The notes beneath the pieces are model-generated. The model was not told where the DNA came from. It worked only from the letters and a program-made list of their open reading frames with translations, and did not search any database. From Bacteroidales bacterium (GTDB lineage Bacteria; Bacteroidota; Bacteroidia; Bacteroidales; UBA3824), in NCBI GenBank assembly GCA_017412115.1, contig JAFPYR010000069.1:166323-230322 (forward strand): DNA of 64,000 bases. Direction: 5' to 3'. Below are positions 1 through 8,930 of the stretch, piece after piece (the stretch's first letter is position 1; each line of letters begins with the position of its first letter). A program made the position numbers and the translations under genes.

Positions 1-417
1 GGCTGCTTTTATAACGGGATCGATATTGTTAAGAGCAAAATTCAAGTACGAATTTAATTGTTCCAATGTTAAAAGCGGCGTTTTGAAATCGGAATTGATA
101 ACAACAAGATAGTTTTGAGTGGTATCAACGGCAAAAACGATTATGTTGTTATCAGAAAAAGAAGGCGTGAGATTGAGGCTCAACTGTCCGAAAGTCATGC
201 TTAAAACGCTTTTTAAGGCATCAAACTGCCACATACCCGTTACATTGCTACCGTTTTCTGAAAGTAAAACATTGCTGTCATCCTTGAAATAAACAAAAAT
301 TTCCTTTCCCGTATCGTCAAAAATGCGCCACGGATGATTGATAAAATTAACGCCCGAATCAAATTTCGGACTGTATTTTTTTAATTTTTCTAATAAATCG
401 AGTTTGTATGTCTTCAT
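1..417 (-). CDS. Hypothetical protein, 5' part only (runs off the left edge)
   Basis: The frame is open from an ATG at 417 to the window edge, giving the first 139 residues, beginning MKTYKLDLLEKLKKYSPKF. An AGGA lies about 6 bases before the ATG. There is no signal peptide or membrane segment. The middle is beta-rich, with alternating hydrophobic residues (WRIFDDTGKEIFVYF, MWQFDALKSVLSM, YLVVINSDF), which suggests a small soluble beta-sheet domain. I do not recognise the family and assign no function. It is divergent from the acyltransferase gene that starts at 471, with about 50 bases between them. Confidence 0.7.
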   Translation of the reverse strand, partial: MKTYKLDLLEKLKKYSPKFDSGVNFINHPWRIFDDTGKEIFVYFKDDSNVLLSENGSNVTGMWQFDALKSVLSMTFGQLSLNLTPSFSDNNIIVFAVDTTQNYLVVINSDFKTPLLTLEQLNSYLNFALNNIDPVIKAA

Positions 418-470
418 ATTTCCTTTAAGTTTTATTATATCGTACAAAAGTAACAATTTCGTTGAGAAAA

Positions 471-2288
471 ATGTCAAAAAAATTAAAAATTTTTATTAGT
501 TTTGTCGCAAATTTTTTATGTATACAAGGAATGAACTTTTTAAATAATTTAGCGGAATTGTTCGTTTACAAAGAGGACGAACCGCTGATTTTCAGCAGCG
601 GACAGTTTTTGTTACTGTTCATTGTTTTTTTAACGATTTATAATCTGATTTACAAGCACAAAACGGCTGTATCACTTTATATAGTGGCCTTTAGTTTGTT
701 TTTCTACTATAAAAGCAGCGGCATTTATCTTTGGATTTTAGTAATGACAACCGCTTTGAGTTACTATTTCGGAAAACGTTTGTCTGAGGCAAAAACCGAA
801 ACAAAACGCAAACTTTGGCTCATTTCCGGTGTTGTGTTACCGCTTTTGGATTTAGCATATTACAAATATACTAACTTCCTGATTTTCAACTTTTCGCAAA
901 TCATCGGAGAAAATTTTGCGTTCCATGAAATATTTTTGCCAATAGGTATTTCGTTTTATACTTTTCAAAGTTTAAGTTACATTATAGACATTTATCGAAA
1001 AAATGTAGAACCTGCGAAAAATATTTTGGATTTTGCATTTTATCTAACGTTTTTTCCGCAACTTGTCGCCGGCCCTATCGTAAAAGCGAATTTGTTTTTG
1101 CCGCAGTTGGAGAAAACGCCCGAAGTCAATATGAATCAAGCATATACGGGACTTTGGATGATAATACTCGGACTTTTCAAAAAGGCTGTTATCGCTGATT
1201 ATATCGCGCAATACAACGATTTGATTTTTGCTTCACCACAAAACTACAACGGTTTTGAAAACTTAATGGCGGTTTACGGTTATGCTTTACAAATTTTCTG
1301 CGACTTTTCGGGCTATTCTGATATGGCAATCGGAATCGGTAAAATCATGGGTTATGATTTGGGCGTAAACTTTTTATCACCGTACAAAAGCGTTAATGTT
1401 ACAGAATTTTGGCGGCGTTGGCATATTTCACTCTCAAGTTGGTTAAGAGAATATCTTTATATTCCCCTTGGCGGCAATAGAGAAGTTTCGGCGTTTTCTG
1501 TATATGCTATACCGGTAATTTTGATTTTGATTTCGGCTCTAAACTGCTCATTACCATACACTTTGGTATTAATACTAATTGCTATTTCAGGCATAATGGC
1601 ATACAAAACGAAAAAGAATTTTTTGGTAGTTTCAACGCTTGTAATAGCAACGGTTTTCACGGTTGCGGTATTTTTTGAATCAATATTTTTAAGCACCTCA
1701 ATTGCGGTTTGCATTGCTGTTTGGATAATTTCGATAGCAAAACCAGAGACCTCAAAAATGATTAAAACCGACATTAACTTGCTGCTAACCATGCTGATAG
1801 GCGGTTTGTGGCACGGTGCGGCGTGGAAATTTGTTTTTTGGGGCGGTGTTCATGGTATTGCCCTCGGTATTGACAAATTGTTTAAAAAGATTTTGCCAGA
1901 AAATAATAAGACGGTAACGTTTTTTTCATGGCTTCTAACATTCAACTTCGTGGTTTTTCTGTGGATGTTTTTCCGCGCTAATGATATTGAAAATGAAGGA
2001 GTTATAATTTCCGCTTTTGAAGTTCCGTTCGTGATGTTAAGCCAAATTTTCAATGATTTTGACATAACGTTTTTCAAGCATTTTTGGGACGCAAGAGCCT
2101 TGTGGATAGTTTTGACAGTCTTCGGATTTATTTGTCATGCGATACCCGAAAAAACGGCGGGAAAAATTCAAGAGATTTTCATAAAATCAAATATTATCGT
2201 TAAGATTTTAGTGCTTCTAATTGTAATTCAATTAGTTATACAATTTCAAAACGAAACGGTACAGCCGTTTATTTATTTCCAATTCTAA
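471..2288 (+). CDS. MBOAT family membrane-bound O-acyltransferase (AlgI/DltB/PatA type)
   Basis: This is a polytopic inner-membrane protein of about 605 residues that should transfer an acyl group, often acetyl, to an extracytoplasmic polysaccharide or cell-surface glycan. The family signatures are present: FWRRWHISLSSWLREYLYIPLGG at about residues 312-335, and the downstream GGLWHGAAWKFVFWGGVHG at about 443-461, whose first histidine is the usual catalytic one. Hydrophobic helices fill the N-terminal third and the last 150 residues. The frame is open from a TTG at 462, but ATG 471 gives the natural MSKKLKIFISF start. No AlgX/AlgJ-like or DltD-like partner lies next to it, so the acceptor cannot be deduced. 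It is convergent with trpD and shares a bidirectional terminator. Confidence 0.9.
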   Translation: MSKKLKIFISFVANFLCIQGMNFLNNLAELFVYKEDEPLIFSSGQFLLLFIVFLTIYNLIYKHKTAVSLYIVAFSLFFYYKSSGIYLWILVMTTALSYYFGKRLSEAKTETKRKLWLISGVVLPLLDLAYYKYTNFLIFNFSQIIGENFAFHEIFLPIGISFYTFQSLSYIIDIYRKNVEPAKNILDFAFYLTFFPQLVAGPIVKANLFLPQLEKTPEVNMNQAYTGLWMIILGLFKKAVIADYIAQYNDLIFASPQNYNGFENLMAVYGYALQIFCDFSGYSDMAIGIGKIMGYDLGVNFLSPYKSVNVTEFWRRWHISLSSWLREYLYIPLGGNREVSAFSVYAIPVILILISALNCSLPYTLVLILIAISGIMAYKTKKNFLVVSTLVIATVFTVAVFFESIFLSTSIAVCIAVWIISIAKPETSKMIKTDINLLLTMLIGGLWHGAAWKFVFWGGVHGIALGIDKLFKKILPENNKTVTFFSWLLTFNFVVFLWMFFRANDIENEGVIISAFEVPFVMLSQIFNDFDITFFKHFWDARALWIVLTVFGFICHAIPEKTAGKIQEIFIKSNIIVKILVLLIVIQLVIQFQNETVQPFIYFQF

Positions 2289-2290
2289 AA

Positions 2291-2326
2291 AAAACGGTTG
2301 CTGCGACTATCAACAGCAACCGTTTT
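2291..2326. terminator. Bidirectional intrinsic terminator between the MBOAT gene and trpD
   Basis: A 13-bp perfect stem, AAAACGGTTGCTG pairing with CAGCAACCGTTTT, encloses a 10-base loop. A-rich and T-rich flanks serve both strands. It sits between two convergent genes. Confidence 0.9.
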
Positions 2327-2349
2327 TTTCTATTCTCGCTTTGTTTTTT

Positions 2350-3345
2350 TTAAGAATTTAATTCGATATATTTTTTCAAAACTTGTAACGCTTTGCCGCT
2401 TTCGAGAGATTCTCTTGCCTCGATAAAACATTCTGAAAGTGCTTTTTTCGGACAAACGCAGTTGATTGCAAAAGCCGCATTTGCAAGAACTACATTTTTT
2501 TGTGATTCAGAGGCTTGATTCATCAAAACGTTATCAAAAATTGCTTTTGCTTCTTGCTTGGTTTTGCCGCCGAAAATTTCTTCGGGTTTGATAGCGGGGA
2601 AATTAATTTCGTCGCTATCAAAGATTTTCTCAATTTTTGACGATGTGATTTTGAAGTCCGTTGTCAGCGAAATTTCGTCGTAACCATCCAAAGAATTTAC
2701 AATCATATAACCCTCACTGATTTGTTGTAACACATTGTGATACAAGCGCATTTGGTCTAATGTTGCCGTTCCGAGAACCTGATATTGCGGTTTGCAGGGA
2801 TTGACAATCGGTCCTAAAAGATTAAAACAGGTCGGCACTTTAAGGGCTTTTCTAACGGGTGCAACAAATTTCATCGCATGCGCAAAAAGTGGTGCGTGCA
2901 TGTAAACGAAATTGCAGTTTTCGAGCGAATTTTTCAATTTTTGGTTGTCAGCGGTGAACTTTACGCCGTGCTCTTCCAAAACATTACCCGCTCCTGAAAC
3001 CGAAGTAGCGGCATAGTTTCCGTGTTTTGCGACCTTGTAACCCGCGCCCGCAACCACAAAACAAGAACAAGTTGAAATGTTGAAAGTGTTTTTTCCGTCG
3101 CCGCCCGTGCCGACAATATCCACTACTTTGTACGGTGACAAATCGACCGGAGTACCCGTTGCTAAAATTCCGTCGCGAAGTCCTAACAACTCCTCTACGG
3201 TGATTGAACGCATTTGAACGCCGATTAAAAAACCTGCAATCTGTTCATTAGAAAATTTGTTTTCGGTGATACCGATTAAAATATTTTTTGCCTCTTCACG
3301 GCTGAATGTCTCGCCGGAAATAAGACGTTCTAAAATTTCTTTCAT
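2350..3345 (-). CDS. trpD: Anthranilate phosphoribosyltransferase TrpD
   Basis: It joins anthranilate and PRPP to give N-(5'-phosphoribosyl)anthranilate, the second step of tryptophan synthesis, in the cytoplasm. The 331 residues match the family length. The PRPP-binding glycine loop GTGGDGKNTFNIST is at about residue 80, and the KHGNYAATSVSGAGNVLEEHG segment follows at about 107-127. Both are diagnostic of TrpD. It is the third structural gene of the trpL-E-G-D unit, 22 bases after trpG, and ends at the terminator at 2291-2326. No trpC, trpF or trpBA follows, so those genes must lie elsewhere in the genome. Confidence 0.97.
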   Translation of the reverse strand: MKEILERLISGETFSREEAKNILIGITENKFSNEQIAGFLIGVQMRSITVEELLGLRDGILATGTPVDLSPYKVVDIVGTGGDGKNTFNISTCSCFVVAGAGYKVAKHGNYAATSVSGAGNVLEEHGVKFTADNQKLKNSLENCNFVYMHAPLFAHAMKFVAPVRKALKVPTCFNLLGPIVNPCKPQYQVLGTATLDQMRLYHNVLQQISEGYMIVNSLDGYDEISLTTDFKITSSKIEKIFDSDEINFPAIKPEEIFGGKTKQEAKAIFDNVLMNQASESQKNVVLANAAFAINCVCPKKALSECFIEARESLESGKALQVLKKYIELNS

Positions 3346-3367
3346 CCTTTTAATTATAAATTATAAA

Positions 3368-3937
3368 TTATGCATTATGAATTAAGAATTGTTTCAAAAT
3401 TGTTTTTCCGTCAGGAGTTAAAACGCTTTCGGGGTGAAACTGTATTCCGTGAACATCAAACTCTTTATGTTTTAACCCCATAATCTGTCCCTCAGGACTT
3501 TCTGCGGTGATTTCCAGACAATCCGGCAAACCCTCTTTATCAACAACCCAAGAATGATACCTTCCGACTTCAATTTCGGATGGTAAACCGTTGAAAATAT
3601 AATCGTTAGAGTTTAATTTACAAGAAGTTGCAACTCCGTGAAAAACTTCCGTCAAATTAGTGAGTTTTCCGCCGAAAACCTCTCCTATCGCCTGATGACC
3701 AAGGCAGACACCGAGAATCGGTTTTTTGTCTGCATATTCTCTGATAACATCAAGCAAAAGTCCCGCTTCAGAAGGAATTCCCGGACCGGGCGAAAGAATT
3801 ATTTTATCAAACTTTTCTAAACTTTTCAAATCAAATTTATCATTTCTAACGACCTTACAATCAAAGCCTAAGTCCCTTACATAACCGAAGAGGTTGTAAG
3901 TAAACGAATCATAATTATCTATAATAACAACTTTCAT
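3368..3937 (-). CDS. trpG: Anthranilate synthase component II (glutamine amidotransferase) TrpG
   Basis: This class I glutamine amidotransferase supplies ammonia to TrpE. The 189 residues hold the nucleophile motif GVCLGHQAIGE (Cys at about residue 78) and the C-terminal HGIQFHPESVLTPDG, whose His and Glu complete the triad. It starts 19 bases after trpE and precedes trpD, so its role in tryptophan synthesis is clear from context. In some bacteria the same subunit also serves PabB for folate; that cannot be decided here. Confidence 0.96.
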   Translation of the reverse strand: MKVVIIDNYDSFTYNLFGYVRDLGFDCKVVRNDKFDLKSLEKFDKIILSPGPGIPSEAGLLLDVIREYADKKPILGVCLGHQAIGEVFGGKLTNLTEVFHGVATSCKLNSNDYIFNGLPSEIEVGRYHSWVVDKEGLPDCLEITAESPEGQIMGLKHKEFDVHGIQFHPESVLTPDGKTILKQFLIHNA

Positions 3938-3956
3938 TTTTTCGTGTTTTATAAGG

Positions 3957-5348
3957 TTAATATTCCTGAGCCATTACTACTGCTTTTCTTAATGCGCCGA
4001 GTTTGTTGTTAGCTTCTTGAAGTTCGTATTCGGGGTCGGATTTTGCGACAATTCCGCCACCCGCCTGAAACCAAAGTTCGTTGTTTCTTGCCACGAAAGT
4101 GCGGATTGTGATTGCTTGATTGAGGTCACCGTTAAGCCCTAAAAAGCCGATACAGCCGCCGTAAATTCCACGGTTGTGCGGTTCTATTTCGGAAATCAAT
4201 TGCATTGCGCGGACTTTTGGTGCGCCGCTGAGCGTTCCTGCGGGAAAAGTGTCGATAAAAGTTTTAACGGGCTCAGAATTTTCTCTCATATCACCGCTGA
4301 CACGGCTAACAAGGTGGATTACGTGCGAATAAAATTGCATATCCTTGTAAAAATCAACTTTTACGTTGTCGCAGTTGCGGTTGAGGTCGTTTCGTGCGAG
4401 GTCTACGAGCATAACGTGTTCTGCGTTTTCTTTCGGGTCTTGACGAAGATATTCTGCGTTTTTGAGGTCTTCTTCAGGATTGCCGGTGCGTTTTGTAGTG
4501 CCTGCAATCGGGTCGATGTACGCTCTGCCGTTTTCGATTCTGCAATGCGTTTCGGGCGAAGAACCGAAAATTCTAAAACCTCCGAAATCAAAATAAAACA
4601 AATACGGAGATGGATTAATTGAACGCAAAGCCCTGTAAAGTTTGAAATCGTCGCCTTCGTATTTCTGTATAAATCTGCGGGATATAACGATTTGGAAAAC
4701 ATCACCGCGCAAACAATGAGCGATACCTTTTTTAATATTTTCTTTGTGCTGATCATCCGTAATCGGTGAAATAGTTTCGCCCACAGCATGAAAATTATCG
4801 GTTCTGACACCGGCTTTTGCTAAAAATTTTTCGACTTGCGAGATTTTATCTTCATCGTTTTGTGTTAAATCCACGATAGTAAGTTTTGACGAGAAGTGAT
4901 TGAAAACCAGCACTGTACGGAACAAAACGTAAAGCATATCGGGCGCATCATTTTCGTCCATTGTGGTGTCTTTGACGGGGATATTTTCAAAATATCTGAC
5001 GGCGTTGAAAGCGGTGTAACCGTAAAGTCCCGTGTAGTTTGCATTTTCGCCCTCAACAGAGAAGTTTTTTAAGAACTCGTCTAACGCATTTTGAACGGTG
5101 TAATCTTCTGAAATTTCGTGCGTTATAGTTTTTCCGTCGGGATATTTCAGAACCGCTTTTCCGTGATTGACAGCAACCGAAGCAAGCGGAAAAATTCCGA
5201 TAAACGAGCGCGAATTTTCTTTTGAATGATAATCGTTAGATTCCATTAACGCACTCTGAACGCCTGAATCTCTGAGCCTTAAATACGCACTGACGGGCGT
5301 ATACAAATCGCTCAAAATAGTTTTGGATTTAGTCTGGTACTTAAACAT
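3957..5348 (-). CDS. trpE: Anthranilate synthase component I TrpE
   Basis: This is the chorismate-using subunit that forms anthranilate with ammonia from TrpG. At 463 residues it is normal length. The chorismate-binding domain shows PIAGTTKRTGNPEEDL (about 275-290), VDLARNDLNRNC, FPAGTLSGAPKVRAM and the terminal AGGGIVAKSDPEYELQE. The N-terminal domain contains LMESNDYHSKENSRSFIG, the region that in the family binds tryptophan for feedback inhibition (LLES-like), so allosteric control by Trp is likely. It is the first structural gene of the operon, about 30 bases downstream of the attenuator terminator. Confidence 0.96.
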   Translation of the reverse strand: MFKYQTKSKTILSDLYTPVSAYLRLRDSGVQSALMESNDYHSKENSRSFIGIFPLASVAVNHGKAVLKYPDGKTITHEISEDYTVQNALDEFLKNFSVEGENANYTGLYGYTAFNAVRYFENIPVKDTTMDENDAPDMLYVLFRTVLVFNHFSSKLTIVDLTQNDEDKISQVEKFLAKAGVRTDNFHAVGETISPITDDQHKENIKKGIAHCLRGDVFQIVISRRFIQKYEGDDFKLYRALRSINPSPYLFYFDFGGFRIFGSSPETHCRIENGRAYIDPIAGTTKRTGNPEEDLKNAEYLRQDPKENAEHVMLVDLARNDLNRNCDNVKVDFYKDMQFYSHVIHLVSRVSGDMRENSEPVKTFIDTFPAGTLSGAPKVRAMQLISEIEPHNRGIYGGCIGFLGLNGDLNQAITIRTFVARNNELWFQAGGGIVAKSDPEYELQEANNKLGALRKAVVMAQEY

Positions 5349-5380
5349 TTTTGTTACTTTTTTTAAAAATTATTGCCAAA

Positions 5381-5416
5381 ATAAAAAAAAGGTCTGTCAG
5401 TGAGAACTAACAGACC
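5381..5416 (-). terminator. trp attenuator: intrinsic terminator just upstream of trpE
   Basis: Read on the minus strand, GGTCTGTTAG pairs with CTGACAGACC across a 6-base loop (10 bp with one G-U pair). A T-rich tract follows directly, and the hairpin lies 33-68 bases before the trpE ATG. It sits between the Trp-codon leader peptide and trpE, exactly where an attenuator belongs. An upstream pairing is also visible: TACATATA in leader codons 6-8 matches TATATGTA, 20-30 bases after the leader stop. The alternative antiterminator pairing I can find by eye is short (ACTAA with TTAGT). Confidence 0.85.
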
Positions 5417-5463
5417 TTTTTTCTTCTAATTTTTTATCTTAGTACATATACAAGGTAATCGTC

Positions 5464-5523
5464 TCACGAATTTTTATTCCGTAAGCGCCACCACCAATTG
5501 TTATATGTAGAAAAATTTTTCAT
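5464..5523 (-). CDS. trpL: trp operon leader peptide TrpL (three consecutive Trp)
   Basis: A 19-codon frame encodes MKNFSTYNNWWWRLRNKNS, with Trp at positions 10, 11 and 12, and ends in TGA. It lies in front of a terminator hairpin and trpE. Three adjacent UGG codons make stalling at low Trp-tRNA very likely, which is the hallmark of ribosome-mediated attenuation. A possible -10-like box, TTACTTTG, is on the same strand at 5546-5553, some 20 bases before the ATG, but no TTTG sits at the right distance upstream. Confidence 0.88.
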   Translation of the reverse strand: MKNFSTYNNWWWRLRNKNS

Positions 5524-5616
5524 TTTGTTGTTTTAATTAATGTCGCAAAGTAAAAGAGAATTTTTGAAATAAAAAAATTTTTTTCCTACTTTTTGCAAAA
5601 AAAATAATAAACTTTA

Positions 5617-5646
5617 GCCAAATCCCTGAATTTTATCGAATTTGGC
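5617..5646 (-). terminator. Possible terminator of the ABC-F gene
   Basis: A 7-bp stem, GCCAAAT with ATTTGGC, encloses a 16-base loop. On the minus strand it is followed by a T-rich stretch. It lies a few bases after the ABC-F stop codon. The long loop keeps confidence modest. Confidence 0.4.
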
Positions 5647-5657
5647 AAAAATTTTTC

Positions 5658-7295
5658 TTATTTTTTTCTTTCCAATTCGTGAAGATTTTCCAAACGTTTT
5701 GTCTCCAAAAATTCATAAATTCCGCAAAGATGCTCTTTTACTTTTTGATGTCCGAACTCATAAACTTTCGTAACCAAACCGTCAAGGAAATCTCTGTCGT
5801 GGCTGACTACGATTAACGTTCCGTCAAATTCCTTTAAAGCCTGTTTCAAAACGTCTTTCGTCTTGATATCCAAATGGTTGGTCGGCTCGTCAAGGATAAA
5901 AAAATTAACGGGTTCTAACAATAATCTCAAAATTGCAAGCCTTGTTCTCTCTCCGCCGCTCAAGACCTTGACTTTCTTGTCAATAGCCTCGCCCGAAAAC
6001 ATAAACGCACCCAACATATCTTTGATTTTTGTTCTGATATCGCCTTTTGCGATGTCGTCAATCGTCTGAAAAACCGTTAAGTTTTCATCCAACAAAGATG
6101 CCTGATTTTGTGCAAAATACCCGATTTTAACATTATGACCGAGCTGAAGTTTTCCTTCAAATTCGAGTTCGCCCATAATACATTTTACGAGAGTTGATTT
6201 TCCCTCGCCGTTACGACCTACGAAAGCCACTTTGTCACCCCTTTGAATCGTAAAACCGGCATCCTTAAAAATAGTTTTTTCGCCGAAACTTTTTTTAACA
6301 CCCTCAGCAATTACGGGATACTGACCAGACCTCGGCGAAGGGGGAAACCTCAATTTCAAAGCACTCGTATCCTCTTCATCGACCTCGATAATTTGCAGTT
6401 TTTCAAGCATTTTTACGCGCGACTGAACTTGCAACGTTTTAGAATACGTACCTTTGAAACGCTCAATAAAATCTTTGGTTTCCTGAATCATTTTTTGCTG
6501 TTCCTCGTACTGTTTTTGCTGTTGCTGACGACGTTCCTGTCTTAAAACAAGATATTGAGAATAAGGAGCTTTGTAATCATAAATTCTGCCCATAGTAACC
6601 TCAATAGTCCTTGTCGTTATTGAATCAACAAATTTTTTATCGTGCGAAATCACAACAACCGCCTTTGCACTTTCCTTTATAAAATCTTCAAGCCACTGAA
6701 TCGACTCGATGTCAAGGTGGTTTGTAGGCTCGTCAAGAAGCAAAACATCGGGATTTTTTAGCAGAAGTTTTGCGAGTTCTATTCTCATACGCCAGCCGCC
6801 CGAAAAATCCGAAGTCGGACGGTTAAAGTCCTCACGTTCAAAGCCTAAACCCATCAACGTCCTTTCAACGTCTTCGTCAAAATGCACGTTGTCGATAGCG
6901 TAAAATTTCTCGCTGAGCGAACTTACTTTTTCGATTAATTTCATATAATCGTCGCTTTCGTAATCGGTACGTGTTGAAAGTTCTTCGTTGAGACGGTCAA
7001 TTTCTTTTTCGGCTTCTTTTATGTAATTGAATACTTGCGCTGTTTCTTCAAAAACAGTTCTATGGTCTTCTGTCATAAGGTGTTGCGGAAGATAAGCCAC
7101 AACCGTATCTTTAGGAACGGTAACAACACCGCGCGAAGGTGTACGTTCTCCGGCAAGAATTTTCAAAAGCGTAGATTTGCCCGCGCCGTTTTTGCCCATA
7201 AGAGCGATTCTGTCCTTTTCGTTAATCTGAAACGATATATCTTTGAAAAGTGTTGTGCCGCCGAATTCAACGGCTAAGTTTTCTGCTGAAATCAT
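5658..7295 (-). CDS. ABC-F family ATP-binding protein (ribosome-associated type)
   Basis: This soluble ATPase has two ABC domains and no transmembrane part, the ABC-F layout whose members bind the ribosomal E site and act in translation control or antibiotic protection. The first Walker A is GKNGAGKST at residues 34-42, with signature SGGWRMRIELAKLLL and DEPTNHLD. A Gln/Lys/Glu-rich linker (RQERRQQQQKQYEEQQKM) forms the P-site-tRNA interaction motif region at about 255-275. The second half has GRNGEGKST, LSGGERTRLA and a second DEPTNHLD. At 545 residues it fits the YkpA/EttA-like housekeeping group better than resistance types, but the subgroup cannot be fixed from sequence reading. Confidence 0.93.
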   Translation of the reverse strand: MISAENLAVEFGGTTLFKDISFQINEKDRIALMGKNGAGKSTLLKILAGERTPSRGVVTVPKDTVVAYLPQHLMTEDHRTVFEETAQVFNYIKEAEKEIDRLNEELSTRTDYESDDYMKLIEKVSSLSEKFYAIDNVHFDEDVERTLMGLGFEREDFNRPTSDFSGGWRMRIELAKLLLKNPDVLLLDEPTNHLDIESIQWLEDFIKESAKAVVVISHDKKFVDSITTRTIEVTMGRIYDYKAPYSQYLVLRQERRQQQQKQYEEQQKMIQETKDFIERFKGTYSKTLQVQSRVKMLEKLQIIEVDEEDTSALKLRFPPSPRSGQYPVIAEGVKKSFGEKTIFKDAGFTIQRGDKVAFVGRNGEGKSTLVKCIMGELEFEGKLQLGHNVKIGYFAQNQASLLDENLTVFQTIDDIAKGDIRTKIKDMLGAFMFSGEAIDKKVKVLSGGERTRLAILRLLLEPVNFFILDEPTNHLDIKTKDVLKQALKEFDGTLIVVSHDRDFLDGLVTKVYEFGHQKVKEHLCGIYEFLETKRLENLHELERKK

Positions 7296-7333
7296 TTAAT
7301 GCTAAATTCTTTTTTCTTTTTAAAAATTATATG

Positions 7334-7341
7334 CAAAAGTA
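7334..7341 (-). promoter_or_regulatory. Putative -7 box for the ABC-F gene
   Basis: TACTTTTG on the minus strand is an exact match to the Bacteroidota -7 consensus TAnnTTTG, about 40 bases before the start codon. No clear TTTG -33 element is found at 19-21 bases. Confidence 0.4.
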
Positions 7342-7358
7342 ATAAACTTTTCTGACAT

Positions 7359-7395
7359 AAAAAAAACGGAAACCTCATCAGATAAGATTTCCGTT
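7359..7395 (-). terminator. Terminator of the OmpA-like gene
   Basis: An 8-bp stem, AACGGAAA with TTTCCGTT (7365-7372 and 7388-7395), is followed on the minus strand by a run of T. It lies about 45 bases after the stop of the OmpA-like gene. Confidence 0.75.
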
Positions 7396-7437
7396 CTTTG
7401 TTATTAAATTCAAAGACTTTCTACAAAAAAACAGCTA

Positions 7438-8922
7438 TTAATTTATCACTCTGATTATAGCACAGCGGTTAATTTTGCGATTTTCTTCTGAAATATTAGG
7501 CACAATAGGTTCTTTCTCGGCAAAACCCTTAATTTCAATTCTCAAAGGTCCTACACCACGTTTTATGAGTTCCGCCTTCAAAGCCTCCGCCCTTCTGATA
7601 CTAAGTTGCATATTATTATTATGCGAACCTAAATCGCAAGTATGCCCCTCTATCAAAATTCTACGGGTAGGATGACTTCTCATCGCAGCAGCTATTTCAT
7701 CAACTTTTTCCATCAATTTAGGATCACCCGTTGCGGAATTCAAATTGAAATATATAGGCTCATTTGCATATACAAGTTCTTCAAATGTTAATTCCTTTTC
7801 ATCTGATCCTACCTCTGAGGGTGGCGTATCTTGTGATTTTTTCAAATCATTGTTTTCATCCTCCAAATCACGGTTTTGATTCTTCAAATCACGGTTTTTG
7901 ATTTCCAAATCATCATTCTCTTCCTGCAAACTATCCAAATCTCTTCTTAAATCGTCATTGCTTTGTTTCAAATCCTCAATATCGTCTTTAAGTTTTCTGA
8001 CCTCTCGTTCACAGTCATAGGAAGGCTGTTCAGGTACTTTTTTGCCTTTGAGACGATAACTCAAACCAACCATAGCTCCAATGGTAAGAGGACGTATCTC
8101 CTGAGAAATTTTGGTTTGTGTTACGCCGTTATAAACCGATTTTGAATAATCATACAAAAAAACCTCATCAGCATTGTTCTGATTTGTTAATACTTTGTTG
8201 AAATAAAATCCGAAATTCAAGTCAAGATTTTTGGTCAAACAATATCCTATACCAAACTCTGCTCCCAAAGAGAAAAGATGTTTTTTTAAATCGGCATCAC
8301 CTTTAAAATCTTTAAACTCTGAAAGCCCATGTTTAGGTAAATTTTCAACACCGTTTAAATTGACAAGAATTCCATCTTCCACAGATGTATAATCGGCTGA
8401 AGTATTAAAACTGTTTTTAGTTTCAAATTTCTGCAAGAAAGAAAAATTATATGCGGCAGAGATTCCCGCATTGATTTTCCAATTTTTCTTTATCGGGAAA
8501 CGTAAGAAAAATCCTACGGGTAAACTCAAAAACTTTTCTTTCTGCTTTTCTTTTAAACCGGAATAATCGGTGGTATAATCTCGGGTCTTGTTTTCCAACA
8601 TTATTTCATCGTCTTTGACCCCCATTTGAGTTTCCTCAAAATCAAGTTCTGAATTACTCCGCAAGGTAAAAAACGACAAACCGGCTCCTAAACCGAAATT
8701 TTTAGAAAAATAATAACGGTATCCTAAGCGGGAGAAAAAGCCCCCGCCCGGATTTTTATTACCGTATTTATCCATTTCATAACTGATATTGTTTAGTCCT
8801 GCGCCGAAATCAAAATGCACAACACCGCCTTTTTCGCAGATATTTTTGTTTTCAGGCTCTTGCGCTAAAACCGCTAATAAAGAAACCGCCCAAAATACAA
8901 ATGTCAATATTATTTTTTTCAT
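7438..8922 (-). CDS. OmpA-family outer-membrane protein with beta-barrel, coiled coil and peptidoglycan-binding domain
   Basis: The order of parts is a signal peptide (MKKIILTFVFWAVSLLAVLAQ), then a beta-barrel-like region with aromatic-ended strands (about 35-300), then a Glu/Asp/Lys/Leu coiled coil (about 305-365, with repeated DLKNQNRDLEDENNDLK-type heptads), and finally an OmpA C-terminal domain (about 385-494). The last part contains IEGHTCDLGSHNNNMQLSIRRAEALK, the usual peptidoglycan-contact motif. It should anchor the outer membrane to the cell wall. Its ATG is only 8 bases after the stop of the giant secreted protein gene, so the two are almost certainly one transcript and may work together at the surface. 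Confidence 0.88.
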   Translation of the reverse strand: MKKIILTFVFWAVSLLAVLAQEPENKNICEKGGVVHFDFGAGLNNISYEMDKYGNKNPGGGFFSRLGYRYYFSKNFGLGAGLSFFTLRSNSELDFEETQMGVKDDEIMLENKTRDYTTDYSGLKEKQKEKFLSLPVGFFLRFPIKKNWKINAGISAAYNFSFLQKFETKNSFNTSADYTSVEDGILVNLNGVENLPKHGLSEFKDFKGDADLKKHLFSLGAEFGIGYCLTKNLDLNFGFYFNKVLTNQNNADEVFLYDYSKSVYNGVTQTKISQEIRPLTIGAMVGLSYRLKGKKVPEQPSYDCEREVRKLKDDIEDLKQSNDDLRRDLDSLQEENDDLEIKNRDLKNQNRDLEDENNDLKKSQDTPPSEVGSDEKELTFEELVYANEPIYFNLNSATGDPKLMEKVDEIAAAMRSHPTRRILIEGHTCDLGSHNNNMQLSIRRAEALKAELIKRGVGPLRIEIKGFAEKEPIVPNISEENRKINRCAIIRVIN

Positions 8923-8930
8923 ATTGTTTC

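Noticed and set aside
4176..4622. Plus-strand frame of 148 codons inside trpE
   Set aside because: It lies fully antisense to a strongly conserved TrpE region and has no recognisable protein pattern.
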